Positions 46,101 through 54,353 of a DNA stretch of 64,000 nt are shown here, one piece after another (positions within the stretch are counted from its first letter, which is position 1; every line of letters starts with the position of its first letter). Origin of the DNA: Ridgeia piscesae (Eukaryota > Annelida > Polychaeta > Sabellida > Siboglinidae); the NCBI GenBank assembly GCA_025642075.2, contig JAODUO010001190.1, positions 1-64,000 of the forward strand, given 5' to 3'. Position numbers and translations under genes: made by a program. Under the pieces are notes generated by a model. The model worked only from the letters and a program-made list of their open reading frames with translations. It did not search any database and was not told the DNA's origin.

Positions 46101-46498
46101 GTCTAAATTAGTAACACAAATGACTTACGATTACGTCAACGTGTGCACTTACCGTTTATAGAGAACAGTCGCATTGGAAGAGGGAGCGAAGACGCTTGTG
46201 TAAGCATGCCAGTGCGGAAGACATCATCGTCTTCCGGCGTGCTCGCGTCAGAGTCAGGGGGCTGCACTCCGCTACCGTCTCTGTTTGCATGCGGTATACT
46301 TAGCGGGCGTCCATGCTGTGCAGAATTTTGGACGATCCCTAAACTTCTTGTCCTCGTTCGTCTGCTGACACCCGCGCTGGTACTGGGGCCACCAACCCCT
46401 AGCCCCATATCATGCGAGGTCATCGAGCCGTGGCCTGCCCCGTCGTGTTGGTACGGCCTCAACCTAGAACCGCCAGTTGTACTCTGTTTTGCCCCCAT
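18049..46498 (-). CDS. ZNRF1/2: ZNRF1/2-type RING E3 ubiquitin ligase, 4 coding exons
   Basis: Membrane-anchored E3 ubiquitin ligase; the family is N-myristoylated and acts on endosomes, lysosomes and at synapses (established for ZNRF1/2). Exons in transcript order: 46498-46153, 20579-20484, 18870-18762, 18106-18049. They total 609 nt in consistent phases, about 202 residues (human proteins ~227-242). The N-terminus MGAKQS fits an N-myristoylation signal. Residues ~2-115 are Ser/Gly-rich and disordered. Then come a C2HC finger (KCPVCSK, ECHLVICL), the linker TKPRINYNEEV, the RING (EECVICLEQL, ARLPCLCIYHK, VCIDQWFRVNRSCPEHPAD) and the stop. All cysteine and histidine ligands are kept. Oddities: a 25.6 kb first coding intron full of minisatellites, and Val where vertebrates have Ser or Gly before CID. 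Confidence 0.93.
18762..18870 (-). CDS. ZNRF1/2: ZNRF coding exon 3 (first part of RING)
   Basis: The acceptor is TTTTTACAG|AG and the donor is CAAAGT|GTACGT. It encodes EVLTDDKDEECVICLEQL, then TKGQTIARLPCLCIYHK. ARLPCLCIYHK is the signature segment of ZNRF RING domains. Confidence 0.94.
19652..19697. repeat. AT microsatellite (ZNRF intron 2)
   Basis: (TA)n of about 18 units followed by TATATAATATAG. Confidence 0.95.
20484..20579 (-). CDS. ZNRF1/2: ZNRF coding exon 2 (C2HC zinc finger)
   Basis: The acceptor is GGTTGTTGCAG|GT and the donor is TACAATG|GTGAGG in phase 1. It encodes IKCPVCSKIVSPEEIECHLV and then ICLTKPRINYN. The CxxC...HxxxC ligands of the ZNRF finger are intact and the segment is nearest to ZNRF2 (LTKPRITYNE). 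Confidence 0.93.
22905..24475. repeat. Minisatellite 1, first array (52-58 bp units)
   Basis: About 30 units of CCAGTTCATGAAATTGGCCC, then CTGGCTCCTAGTGCAGACAC, then TAAGAGCAACAG (52-53 bp). Six consecutive units at ~24055-24370 carry an extra GAATTG (58 bp subtype). The last two units (24415-24475) are the short 46-bp subtype that dominates the second array. Confidence 0.95.
24472..26545. repeat. Segment U1, copy 1 of the 10-kb duplication
   Basis: About 2.07 kb of unique-looking sequence, repeated at 32649-34690. It holds an internal 112-bp tandem duplication (24848-25071) that copy 2 lacks, and an AT tract at 26004-26042. No coding exon is supported. Part of it (24630-24710) is also similar to 21760-21840. 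Confidence 0.9.
26545..29205. repeat. Minisatellite 2, first array (32-bp units, ~83)
   Basis: The 32-bp unit is GACTTGGTATGAGGTTGG followed by GGTGACTGTTGTTG, with G, C or T at the variable base after TTGG, and TTGTTG or TTGTCG at the end. It ends at GGATCAGGTATGACAAAAC, which starts segment U2. Confidence 0.95.
29198..31404. repeat. Segment U2, copy 1 of the 10-kb duplication
   Basis: About 2.2 kb, repeated nearly without change at 39273-41405. It contains five tandem copies of a 25-bp unit (GTATATTATATAATGCACAA plus CCTCA) at 29424-29545; copy 2 has only two. No coding sequence is supported; the open frame at 29746-29991 has a different upstream extent in the second copy. Confidence 0.9.
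29424..29545. repeat. 25-bp tandem repeat in U2 copy 1 (5 units)
   Basis: The unit is GTATATTATATAATGCACAA plus CCTCA. The duplicate segment at 39502-39550 has only two units, which accounts for most of the length difference between the U2 copies. Confidence 0.95.
31395..32650. repeat. Minisatellite 1, second array (46-bp units, ~27)
   Basis: The unit is AGACACTAAGAGCAAACAGC, then CAGTTCATGAAATTGGCCCC, then TGGTCC (46 bp); it lacks the CTCCTAGTG part of the first array. One long-type unit is present near 31800. The array starts directly at the duplication junction after ACCATGCAG. Confidence 0.95.
32649..34690. repeat. Segment U1, copy 2 of the 10-kb duplication
   Basis: Second copy of U1, recognisable from CCAACTAACAGCAGCAGTAC on. 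It differs from copy 1 by scattered substitutions, a 9-bp insertion near 33680, a ~30-bp insertion near 33240 and a longer AT tract (34119-34190). Confidence 0.9.
34690..39275. repeat. Minisatellite 2, second array (32-bp units, ~143)
   Basis: Same 32-bp unit as the first array but 4.6 kb long, with extra subtypes (GATATGAGATTGGCG, GGTATGAGGTTGGTG). A rare shortened unit, GGTATGAGGTTGACTGTTGT, occurs near 35041 and 36254 in matching surroundings, indicating a higher-order repeat of about 1.2 kb. Confidence 0.95.
39273..41405. repeat. Segment U2, copy 2 of the 10-kb duplication
   Basis: Second copy of U2. Between 40000 and 41400 I count only about five substitutions against 30000-31400. It continues past ACCATGCAG into unique sequence (TTTATACCATCC), which marks the right edge of the duplicated block. 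Confidence 0.9.
41795..41960 (+). mobile_element. LINE 3' tail (family B), short copy
   Basis: Only the extreme 3' end is present: CACCCTAACTTATTTTATCT, AGTCAACACATTAATGTGAA and TGCTATATTAAGAAATGTAA. It sits about 400 bp past the right edge of the duplicated block in the ZNRF intron. Confidence 0.55.
42000..44430. other. ZNRF intron sequence, no gene seen
   Basis: AT-rich single-copy-looking sequence between the LINE tail and the SINE. One MITE-like end (GTTAGTGAAATGGTCCTCTG near 43410) resembles the ends of the element at 58098-58372. Nothing else is supported. Confidence 0.5.
44437..44765 (+). mobile_element. tRNA-derived SINE with intact A and B boxes
   Basis: The A box (TGGCTCATGGG, 44445-44455) and B box (GGTTCGAATCC, 44488-44498) are those of a pol III promoter. 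A body follows (TTTTTTCACTCTACATAGCT, GAATACCTGGATATAGACAG, CAGAGAAGTTGAGATGGTG), then a tail, AAAGTGTAAAGCGCTTTGAG to GCTATATAAGAATATACC. It is the best-preserved copy of its family here; partial copies are at 3700-3835 and 12650-12895. Confidence 0.78.
46153..46498 (-). CDS. ZNRF1/2: ZNRF coding exon 1 (myristoylated N-terminus)
   Basis: Encodes MGAKQSTTGGSRLRPYQHDG and a Ser/Gly/Arg-rich region ending LPLPMRLFSIN. The donor is AAACG|GTAAGTGC in phase 1. The start was chosen at MGAKQS, not at an ATG 14 codons upstream, because ZNRF proteins begin with a myristoylated glycine. LPMRLFSINGIKCPVCSK at the junction aligns with the ZNRF1 pattern. Confidence 0.88.
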
Positions 46499-46700
46499 TC
46501 TTTGTTTTTGCGGGGCATCGATTCCTTCCGATATTATCACTGCTTCCTAGGGGTTCGTTTCGTCACAAATATACACAGACAGTACATATTTTCGGCATTA
46601 TTGTCGACACAACAATGCCCTATAGTCCGCCATGTTATGTTTTTGTGGTATGTTGATCAGGAACCAACACAAAAATGACGTCACACGATATGACCCATTT
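46499..46700 (-). promoter_or_regulatory. ZNRF 5'UTR and promoter region
   Basis: Lies directly upstream of the ZNRF start. CpG dinucleotides are commoner at 46140-46640 than in the neighbouring sequence, as at many animal promoters. No TATA box or transcription start can be placed with confidence. Confidence 0.35.
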
Positions 46701-47215
46701 ATAAACCAATGAAAATGCCTACAAGAGTCCAATCGAATCGGTACACATAAATTGATCGTTGTAACTTCCTCGTTATCTTATTAGACACAATATTTGCATT
46801 ACTAGCTATAGGGACAAAGGCCATAATGTTATAAATTATTGTTTAAACTGGTATCCCAACGAATTGGTGCAATATATTGCTGGATTAGTTATAATGATCA
46901 TAAACTTGATTTATTGTTATAAAGGTGTGTTTTTTTCTTCAATAAGTCACAATATCTTTTTTGATTAAATGTGGTATGGTTATAAATGTAAATGTTAGTG
47001 TTGTCACACATTCTATTGCACTGTTCATATACTTTATGTATGTAATTAAGCAAATATAAGGGTAAACATGATAAGTATTGTACTTCTTTTACCCTTTTTT
47101 CCAACAATTTGTGTTGTATGTATAATAATGTAGTAGTATTAGTAGTAGCTAGCTCTGGCACAACTAGTGGGCCCCTCAACTAAAGTGGCCACTGCCCGTT
47201 TTTTTTTATTCGCAG

Positions 47216-47312
47216 TTGGAAGTGGGAGAGGGAGAGGGAGAGGGAGAGGGAGAGGAGAGGGAGAGGGAGAGGGAGAGGGAGAGGAGAGGGAGAGGGAGAG
47301 GGAGAGGGAGAA
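47216..47312. repeat. GGAGA / GAGAGG simple repeat
   Basis: Purine-only strand of about 95 bp, just beyond the 3' end of the LINE at 47478. The - strand PSPSP frame over it is an artefact. Confidence 0.96.
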
Positions 47313-47379
47313 GCAATAAAATGCATGTGTTCACAAATCAGCATGTCCTTGCATTGGTGTATGCATGTGTGCTTGTGTA

Positions 47380-47380
<1 letters not shown>

Positions 47381-47455
<75 letters not shown>
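47381..47455. repeat. AT microsatellite at LINE 3' side
   Basis: About 37 uninterrupted AT units, about 20 bp from the LINE 3' end. Confidence 0.97.
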
Positions 47456-47461
<6 letters not shown>

Positions 47462-47477
47462 CACATACATCACTATA

Positions 47478-48974
47478 TTGCCACCTAGAGATTCAACCTA
47501 GATGGCAGGTGGACTAGGAAGCCATTTGGCTTATCGAGAGTCCAACCTATCTATCTAAGTATACCCCGCCCCTCTTAGGTATATGTCGATTTTATTTTTA
47601 AATATATTAACACTACTAGCACCTACACAATCAGCTGGTAATCTGTTCCATTCGTTTACTGTTCTTTGTGAAAATGAAAATTTTCTAATATCTAGTCTAC
47701 ACTGCTTCTTTGCTAATGTAACTCCATGTCCTCTAGTCCTTCTCTCCTTGACTGTGAAAAATATTTCTGTCAATATTTTCATATCCATTCAATATTTTAA
47801 ACACCTCAATCTGATCTCCTCTCAATCTTCTGGTTTCTAGTGTTGTAAAACCGCATTCTTTTAGGCGCATTTCATAACTAATACTCCTGAGTTTTGGTAT
47901 CATTTTGGTTGCTCTCCTTTGTACTCTTTCTAGCATATCAATATCCTTCTTGCGATATGGCCTCCATGCTTGTATACAATATTCTAAGTGAGGCCTAACT
48001 ATTGTTTTATACAGCGGTATTATTAGTTCTTTTTCTTTGTACACTATATTTCGCCTAATTAATCCAAGAATTTGGTTTCCCTTCGCTGCTGCAATTCCAC
48101 ACTGCTCTGATACCTTCATGTCAGCACTAATAGTTAACCCTAAGTCCTTTTCCTTTAAGGTAGTATTTAGTACAGTATCACCCATTGTATATTGTGCATC
48201 TTCATTCCCATGTCCTGTGTGAAGGCACTTACACTTTCCAAAATTAAACAGCATTTGCCACTTCTCAGACCATTCTATCAACTTATTAAGATCATCTTGT
48301 AAATGCTGTCTATCTGCATCACTTTTAATTTTCCTAAGCACTTTTGTGTCGTCCGCAAACTTCAACACCTTGCTTGTTATGTCATCATCCAAATCATTGA
48401 TATATATTAAGAATAAAATAGGTCCCAGTACTGATCCCTGCAGTACTCCACTCAAAACCACTTTCCAGTTTGAAACCTCCCCATCAACTACTACTCTTTG
48501 TCTTCTATCAATAAGCCATTTTTCTATCCAGTTGATCATTCCATTTCCTATGCCATGGGCCTTGAGTTTAAGTAGTAGTCTTTGGTGTGGCACTTTGCCA
48601 AAGGCTTTTTTTAAATCTAAGTAGATTATATCTACTGGTGATCCCTCATCTAGCCACTTTGTGACATCTTCCAAAAAACATAACATATTTGTTAAGCATG
48701 ACCTCGCTTTTAAAAATCCATGTTGAGATGGGTTTATCAATTTATTTTTAACAAGAAAATCAACCAGGTGATCTTTAATTAGTCTTTCTAATAGTTTGCA
48801 AATAACCGATGTTAAACTCACTGGTCTATAGTTCTCTGACTTGTTTCTCGAACCTTTTTTAAATAATGGTATAATGTTTGCTTCTTTCCATTCTAACGGA
48901 ACTATTCCCTCCTCTAATAACAAATTGAACACTGTTGCAAGCGGTATGCTGATTTGTTCTACAATTTCCAATAG

Positions 48975-48976
<2 letters not shown>
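47478..48976 (-). mobile_element. 5'-truncated CR1-like non-LTR retrotransposon
   Basis: Encodes most of a reverse transcriptase on the - strand, read continuously from about 48976 to 47750: ANIIPLFKKGSRNKSENYRP, SQHGFLKARS, IIYLDLKKAFGKVPHQRL (motif A), SGVLQGSVLGPILFLIYIND, LKFADDTK (catalytic FADD), then the thumb and WNRLPADCVG near the 3' end. One frameshift near 47750 separates the last 70 or so residues. Substitutions in usually conserved spots (AFD to AFG, GVPQG to GVLQG) and the missing 5' part mark it as dead. The 3' tail after the stop (GATAGATAGGTTGGACTC-like, seen reversed) ends at about 47478. AT tracts flank both sides. Confidence 0.88.

Positions 48977-49019
<43 letters not shown>
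48977..49019. repeat. AT microsatellite at LINE 5' truncation point
   Basis: About 21 AT units. The LINE reading frame stops exactly where this tract begins. Confidence 0.96.
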
Positions 49020-49022
<3 letters not shown>

Positions 49023-49084
49023 ATTGCAGGAAGACCTACAACTTCGTGAACACATAATACTGACCATAATTATGGGAGTTTGCA

Positions 49085-49335
49085 AAGCAGAACTCTAGGA
49101 CATCAGGCCACCATGCAGATTAGATTCAACATCAAGGGCTTACAGAATGGAAGTCACCACAGAAAAAGCATGATCCTTGTACACAGCTTTAGTCAGGTGG
49201 CACCAACCAGCACTACGATGAACGGACATATAGACTATTGAGGAGGTGGATAACTTTAAATATTTGGATTCCACACACAGCAGAGATGACAACATCAGTC
49301 AAACAGATTCTTGGGGACACGTGCAGTAGAAAACA
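49085..49335 (+). mobile_element. RTE/BovB-type reverse transcriptase fragment
   Basis: The frame IEEVDNFKYLDSTHSRDDNI resembles the 'EEVxxFxYLGS' segment common after the catalytic motif in RTE-like reverse transcriptases. Upstream (49140-49230) is a broken match to the preceding ENxxKSMIL-type part. Stops and frameshifts show it is dead. Confidence 0.5.
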
Positions 49336-49339
49336 GAGA

Positions 49340-50565
49340 TGTGTAAACATATACCATATAGCCATCACCCCAACGAACCCAGTCACGGGATTAGTGAGGA
49401 TCGAAGTTGTGCCGGATGGTTTGGCTAGGTGGTGTGTATTTTAAATAACCCTGTGTTCTGATGAGAGCAAGCTCAGTTCGTTGTCCAATGAATTTGGTAA
49501 ATCACACATTCAAATTTTTCCTCCATTTCTATATTGGCATCGCATTGATTAATTGCTAGTTCAGTTGCAGATCGTATATGTGTAATATCATCCTGTGAGA
49601 TGGCAAATTTGGCAGCATTGTTTTCAAAGATATCTAGGTTATTTTCATTACCCTGGATATTGAGGTAAGTATATACGGTTAGTGTTTTGTAATACAATTG
49701 TATTTTATTATGAACACTTCTGTGTTGAAGACGCAATGTAATTCACGTCTGTTTAACGACATTCCCCATGAATCAATGGCATTTAAATTACTTGTGATTC
49801 TTTCAATTTTAATCTGTCCACTAGGTGGTAGCACACACATCTTCGTGACATGCGGTATACTGCTCCTGTAGGGAGTGGATTATTTTTAAACAGTAATGTG
49901 TTTGGCCAAAAATAGACTTACACAGCTCATACTTCTAGACAGACTATTCATTTAAACTAATGAATAACTACTGGTATACATGATCGCATGGCAAGTACAT
50001 TTTATTATGACATGCAAAATATTATAATCTGTAACCATTGAACCCATGTACGAATTCAAATGATATACTTTTGTAAATGCTTAATTAAATTGAAGACACT
50101 ACTGGTAGAATAGTGTTTAATCAATCAGTAGAGAAGATCAACTTAAAGCAGACACCTTGGCAAAGTGGACTTTAGTTTCTAGTTAACACCACAAGCAAAC
50201 ATTTCGCAGTGCCTGAATTTTTGGGGGACAAAATACATTGTTGTAGATACACTTTTACCAGTATACATCCTCTATGTATCAATTATTGGACACTTGAATG
50301 ATTTCATTGTCTAAATTAATACTTAATTCTGCATAAAGCGTTTTTATCAAACACTTAGAAAAATGAAGATTACAACAATTGATTGTGTATGGTGTCCACT
50401 TTGCCCTGAGCTCCCCTAAAAGTTTGACAGAAAAGGAATGTAAATGAAAAGCGAGGTAAAGTCAGCTATGTATAATATCTTCATTACATTTCATAAATGA
50501 TACAAAGAATTTACACACATAAAATGCACAAGTTATATATATATATATATATACACTATTATATA

Positions 50566-50625
<60 letters not shown>

Positions 50626-52175
50626 CACTATATTAGTGTGATATACCAACCTATTATCAATATAATCTACATTCACTTTCCATAACTTCTATAATATAAT
50701 TTTAAATAGATGAACAATTTAATATCTGTATAGCATTCCACATTTTATCCCATCAAGAATTGGCAAATTATTTAGACTGACAAATGCTGTTACTTATAAA
50801 ACACATATGTATAATGTAAACAAATTAGAAAACTTTTAAATAAAATTTGCTTCTTAAACGTGGAGGACAAAATTATCATTGTTGAATAGTTAGTTGAAGT
50901 AGAATGAAAACTCTGCAAACTGAAAGCAGAGAAGTTGGACTGAAATTCAGTGTAATATTAGCCCAACATTTGCATATGTATCATTTGCTTGCTTGCATCT
51001 AGTGCGAGATAATAAATGAAAGTCTGAACAGTCAATGGAGTCTGGGGGACCCACTCAAAAAGACTAGTTCTCATAAAACAGTGAGGAATGTCTGATATGT
51101 CACAAGATAAGAACAACACATTTAAGACGTAACAAAAGTAATAATACTGAAATTTTTGTAGTTTTGTGCATATCAAATATAATCTACAACATTATAAACA
51201 TGTCATGTGTGTGATGTTGACCTAACTTGCGCCTGTCATTTGTCCTTGATTTCTACAGCAGTAAATCAATTGTTCTGCCAGTTACACTTTACATGATTCC
51301 GACTGTCTGCAATGACTATTTTGATTTGTTGCCTTTCTAAAACGACACTTAATCCCTTGATAATTCACCGCTATACGGATTACATGTGTGTCTAGTTGAG
51401 CAAAGTATAGACACTGCAACTTACATACTGACTCAGACTGCTCCTAATATGAGCATTAAAACATCTGATTACTTTGTACAACTTTAGGACACATCTGTCT
51501 CACGTTTGTCAACACGTACAATGGTGTAGACAAAACAACAACATGCACAACAATGTAACAAAGTGTCCAGATGATGTGTAAAATATGCCAAAGGCCTGTG
51601 ATAGACAATGATATCAAGATGACAAGATAATGTAAGCGGCACTGTATCTAGACAGACATGTCCTATTTAAAAACTCAAACTTCTAGTGGTCAACAGAAGA
51701 TTTCCACAAACACTCTCATTTACCTATAAACATCTACATCTATCAACACTCTGCCGTTTTACGCAGAGGTAACATAAACAATTAAAAAGTCAACAATTAA
51801 ATATACATTCATCAACAAAATACATATGTGGGCGGATCATAAAATAGTCTGATATGTTGCAACGTCCGGAGACTATTTCACTAAGATAATGAACTCATAA
51901 GTACATTCAAATTGTCTTAAATTTTTGAGGACACCATTTCTGTACACACAGGCGAACGTGTCCCTATAAGGCACACTGATGTTGACATGTTTTGGTACCC
52001 AAGATAGTGAGAAAAAATTATATAAAACAGTGAGGTTAACAAAAACAGCAAAATCAGGTTTACGAGCTCATGAGAATGTTAGTGAAATTGTCCCTTGAGC
52101 ATATTGTGACAAGACTGAGGATTCTGCAGGTTGTTATACGCTGGTAGCAAGTCATGTAAAACATGCAAACACAGC
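49340..52175. other. ZNRF-SLC38 intergenic region, no gene supported
   Basis: Contains the AT tract at 50534-50624 and a MITE-like end (GTTAGTGAAATTGTCCCTTG near 52079). A - strand open frame at 49473-49736 (FENNAAKFAISQDDITHIRS) has protein-like composition but no recognised family. Confidence 0.45.
50534..50624. repeat. AT microsatellite
   Basis: (TA)n in two blocks split by ACACTATTATATACTGTG at about 50552-50569. Confidence 0.96.
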
Positions 52176-52179
52176 TGAA

Positions 52180-54205
52180 CTGTGGCATGTAGCTGAAGTA
52201 AGTTGCACTGTTCTGGCGTGCATACGTGTGTTGGCATGTAGCTGAAGTCAGTTGCACTGTTCTGGTGTGCGTACGTGTGTTGGCATGTAGCTGAAGTAAG
52301 TTGCACTATTCTGGTGTGCGTACGTGTGTTGGCATGTAGCTGAAGTCAGTTGCACTGTTCTGGCGTGCGTACGTGTGTTGGCATGTAGCTGAAGTCAGTT
52401 GCACTGTTCTGGTGTGCGTACATGTGTTGGCATGTAGCTGAAGTAAGTTGCACTATTCTGGTGTGCGTACGTGTGTTGGCATGTAGCTGAAGTCAGTTGC
52501 ACTGTTCTGGCGTGCGTACGTGTGTTGGCATGTAGCTGAAGTCAGTTGCACTGTTCTGGTGTGCGTACATGTGTTGGCATGTAGCTGAAGTAAGTTGCAC
52601 TTTCTGGTGTGCGTACGTGTGTTGGCATGTAGCTGAAGTCAGTTGCACTGTTCTGGCGTGCGTACGTGTGTTGGCATGTAGCTGAAGTCAGTTGCACTGT
52701 TCTGGCGTGCGTACGTGTGTTGGCATGTAGCTGAAGTAAGTTGCACTGTTCTGGTGTGCGTACGTGTGTTGGCATGTAGCTGAAGTCAGTTGCACTGTTC
52801 TGGCGTGCGTACGTGTGTTGGCATGTAGCTGAAGTCAGTTGCACTGTTCTGGCGTGCGTACGGTGTTGGCATGTAGCTGAAGTCAGTTGCACTGTTCTGG
52901 CGTGCGTACATGTGTTGGCATGTAGCTGAAGTCAGTTGCACTGTTCTGGCGTGCGTACATGTTGGCATGTAGCTGAAGTCAGTTGCACTGTTCTGGTGTG
53001 CGTACGTGTGTTGGCATGTAGCTGAAGTCAGTTGCACTGTTCTGGTGTGCGTACATGTGTTGGCATGTAGCTGAAGTAAGTTGCACTGTTCTGGTGTGCG
53101 TACATGTGTTGGCATGTAGCTGAAGTCAGTTGCACTGTTCTGGCGTGCGTACATGTGTTGGCATGTAGCTGAAGTCAGTTGCACTGTTCTGGCGTGCGTA
53201 CTGTTTGGCATGTAGCTGAAGTCAGTTGCACTGTTCTGGCGTGCGTACGTGTGTTGGCATGTAGCTGAAGTCAGTTGCACTGTTCTGGCGTGCGTACGTG
53301 TGTTGGCATGTAGCTGAAGTCAGTTGCACTGTTCTGGCGTGCGTACATGTGTTGGCATGTAGCTGAAGTCAGTTGCACTGTTCTGGTGTGCGTACATGTG
53401 TTGGCATGTAACTGAAGTAAGTTGCACTGTTCTGGCGCACGTACATGTATTGGCATGTAGCTGAAGTAAGTTGCACTGTTCTGGTGTGCGTACATGTGTT
53501 GGCATGTAGCTGAAGTAAGTTGCACTGTTCTGGTGTGCGTACATGTGTTGGCATGTAACTGAAGTCAGTTGCACTGTTCTGGCGTGCGTAAATGTGTTGG
53601 CATGTAGCTGAAGTCGGTTGCACTGTTCTGGCGTGCGTACATGTACTGGCATGTAACTGAAGTCAGTTGCACTGTTCTGGTGTGCGTACATGTACTGGCA
53701 TGTAGCTGAAGTCAGTTGCACTGTTCTGGCGTGCGTACATGTGTTGGCATGTAACTGAAGTCAGTTGCACTGTTCTGGTGTGCGTACGTGTATTGGCATG
53801 CAACTGAAGTCAGTTGCACTGTTCTGGCGTGCGTACATGTGTTGGCATGTAACTGAAGTCAGTTGCACTGTTCTGGTGTGCGTACGTGTGTTGGCGTGTA
53901 GCTGAAGTCAGTTGCACTGTTCTGGTGTGCGTACATGTGTTGGCATGTAACTGAAGTCAGTTGCACTGTTCTGGTGTGCGTACGTGTGTTGGCGTGTAGC
54001 TGAAGTCAGTTGCACTGTTCTGGTGTGCGTACGTGTGTTGGCATGTAGCTGAAGTCAGTTGCACTGTTCTGGTGTGCGTACGTGTGTTGGCATGTAAGCT
54101 GAAGTCAGTTGCACTGTTCTGGTGTGCGTACGTGTGTTGGCATGTAGCTGAAGTCAGTTGCACTGTTCTGGTGTGCGTACGTGTGTCGGCATGTAGCTGA
54201 AGTCA
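52180..54205 (-). repeat. 49-bp minisatellite at SLC38 3' end, ~41 units
   Basis: Tandem 49-bp units (on the + strand GGCATGTAGCTGAAGTCAGT, then TGCACTGTTCTGGCGTGCGT, then ACGTGTGTT) run from about 52180 to 54205. The transcript-side unit starts CTTCAGCTACATGCC and carries the SLC38 stop TGA. Because 49 = 3 x 16 + 1, the frames rotate and produce several spurious - strand open frames of up to 164 codons. Variants: GTAAGT/GTCAGT, GCGTGC/GTGTGC, and short units near 52600, 52860, 52960 and 53200. Confidence 0.93.
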
Positions 54206-54353
54206 GTCAGTAGGGACTGGGTGGTGACTAGGCCGAAAATGAAGGCACCAATGACGAGATAGCCAATAGCCATGGCGTAGAGGGCGTAGTATCGGCGCGG
54301 CTGCTCAGAGCTGTTAACGTAGCCTTGTAGCAACATCTGCAGCAGGCACAGGC
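54154..54353 (-). CDS. SLC38-like last exon, ending in minisatellite
   Basis: The acceptor CTGTGTTTAG|GC gives FPGLCLLQMLLQGYV across the junction. It then encodes EQPRRYYALYAMAIGYLV, IGAFIFGLVTTQSLLTDF and the tail SYMPTHVRTPEQCN before TGA. Human SLC38A7 ends just after the equivalent of LLTDF, so the tail looks like an extension. It lies in the first unit of the 49-bp array. A nearer acceptor at the CTGCTGCAG would put the frame out of phase and was rejected. Confidence 0.82.

Larger units (their letters stand above)
20580..46152 (-). other. ZNRF intron 1 (25.6 kb)
   Basis: Bounded by the donor at 46152 and the acceptor at 20580. It contains, from low to high coordinate: unique sequence with an AT tract (21858-21943), minisatellite 1, U1, minisatellite 2, U2, the second copies of all four, a LINE tail (41795-41960) and a SINE (44437-44765). 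I see no gene inside it. Confidence 0.85.

Noticed and set aside
52542..53721. Overlapping - strand frames (QLTSATCQH type)
   Set aside because: By-products of the 49-bp minisatellite; each unit holds a stop in one frame.
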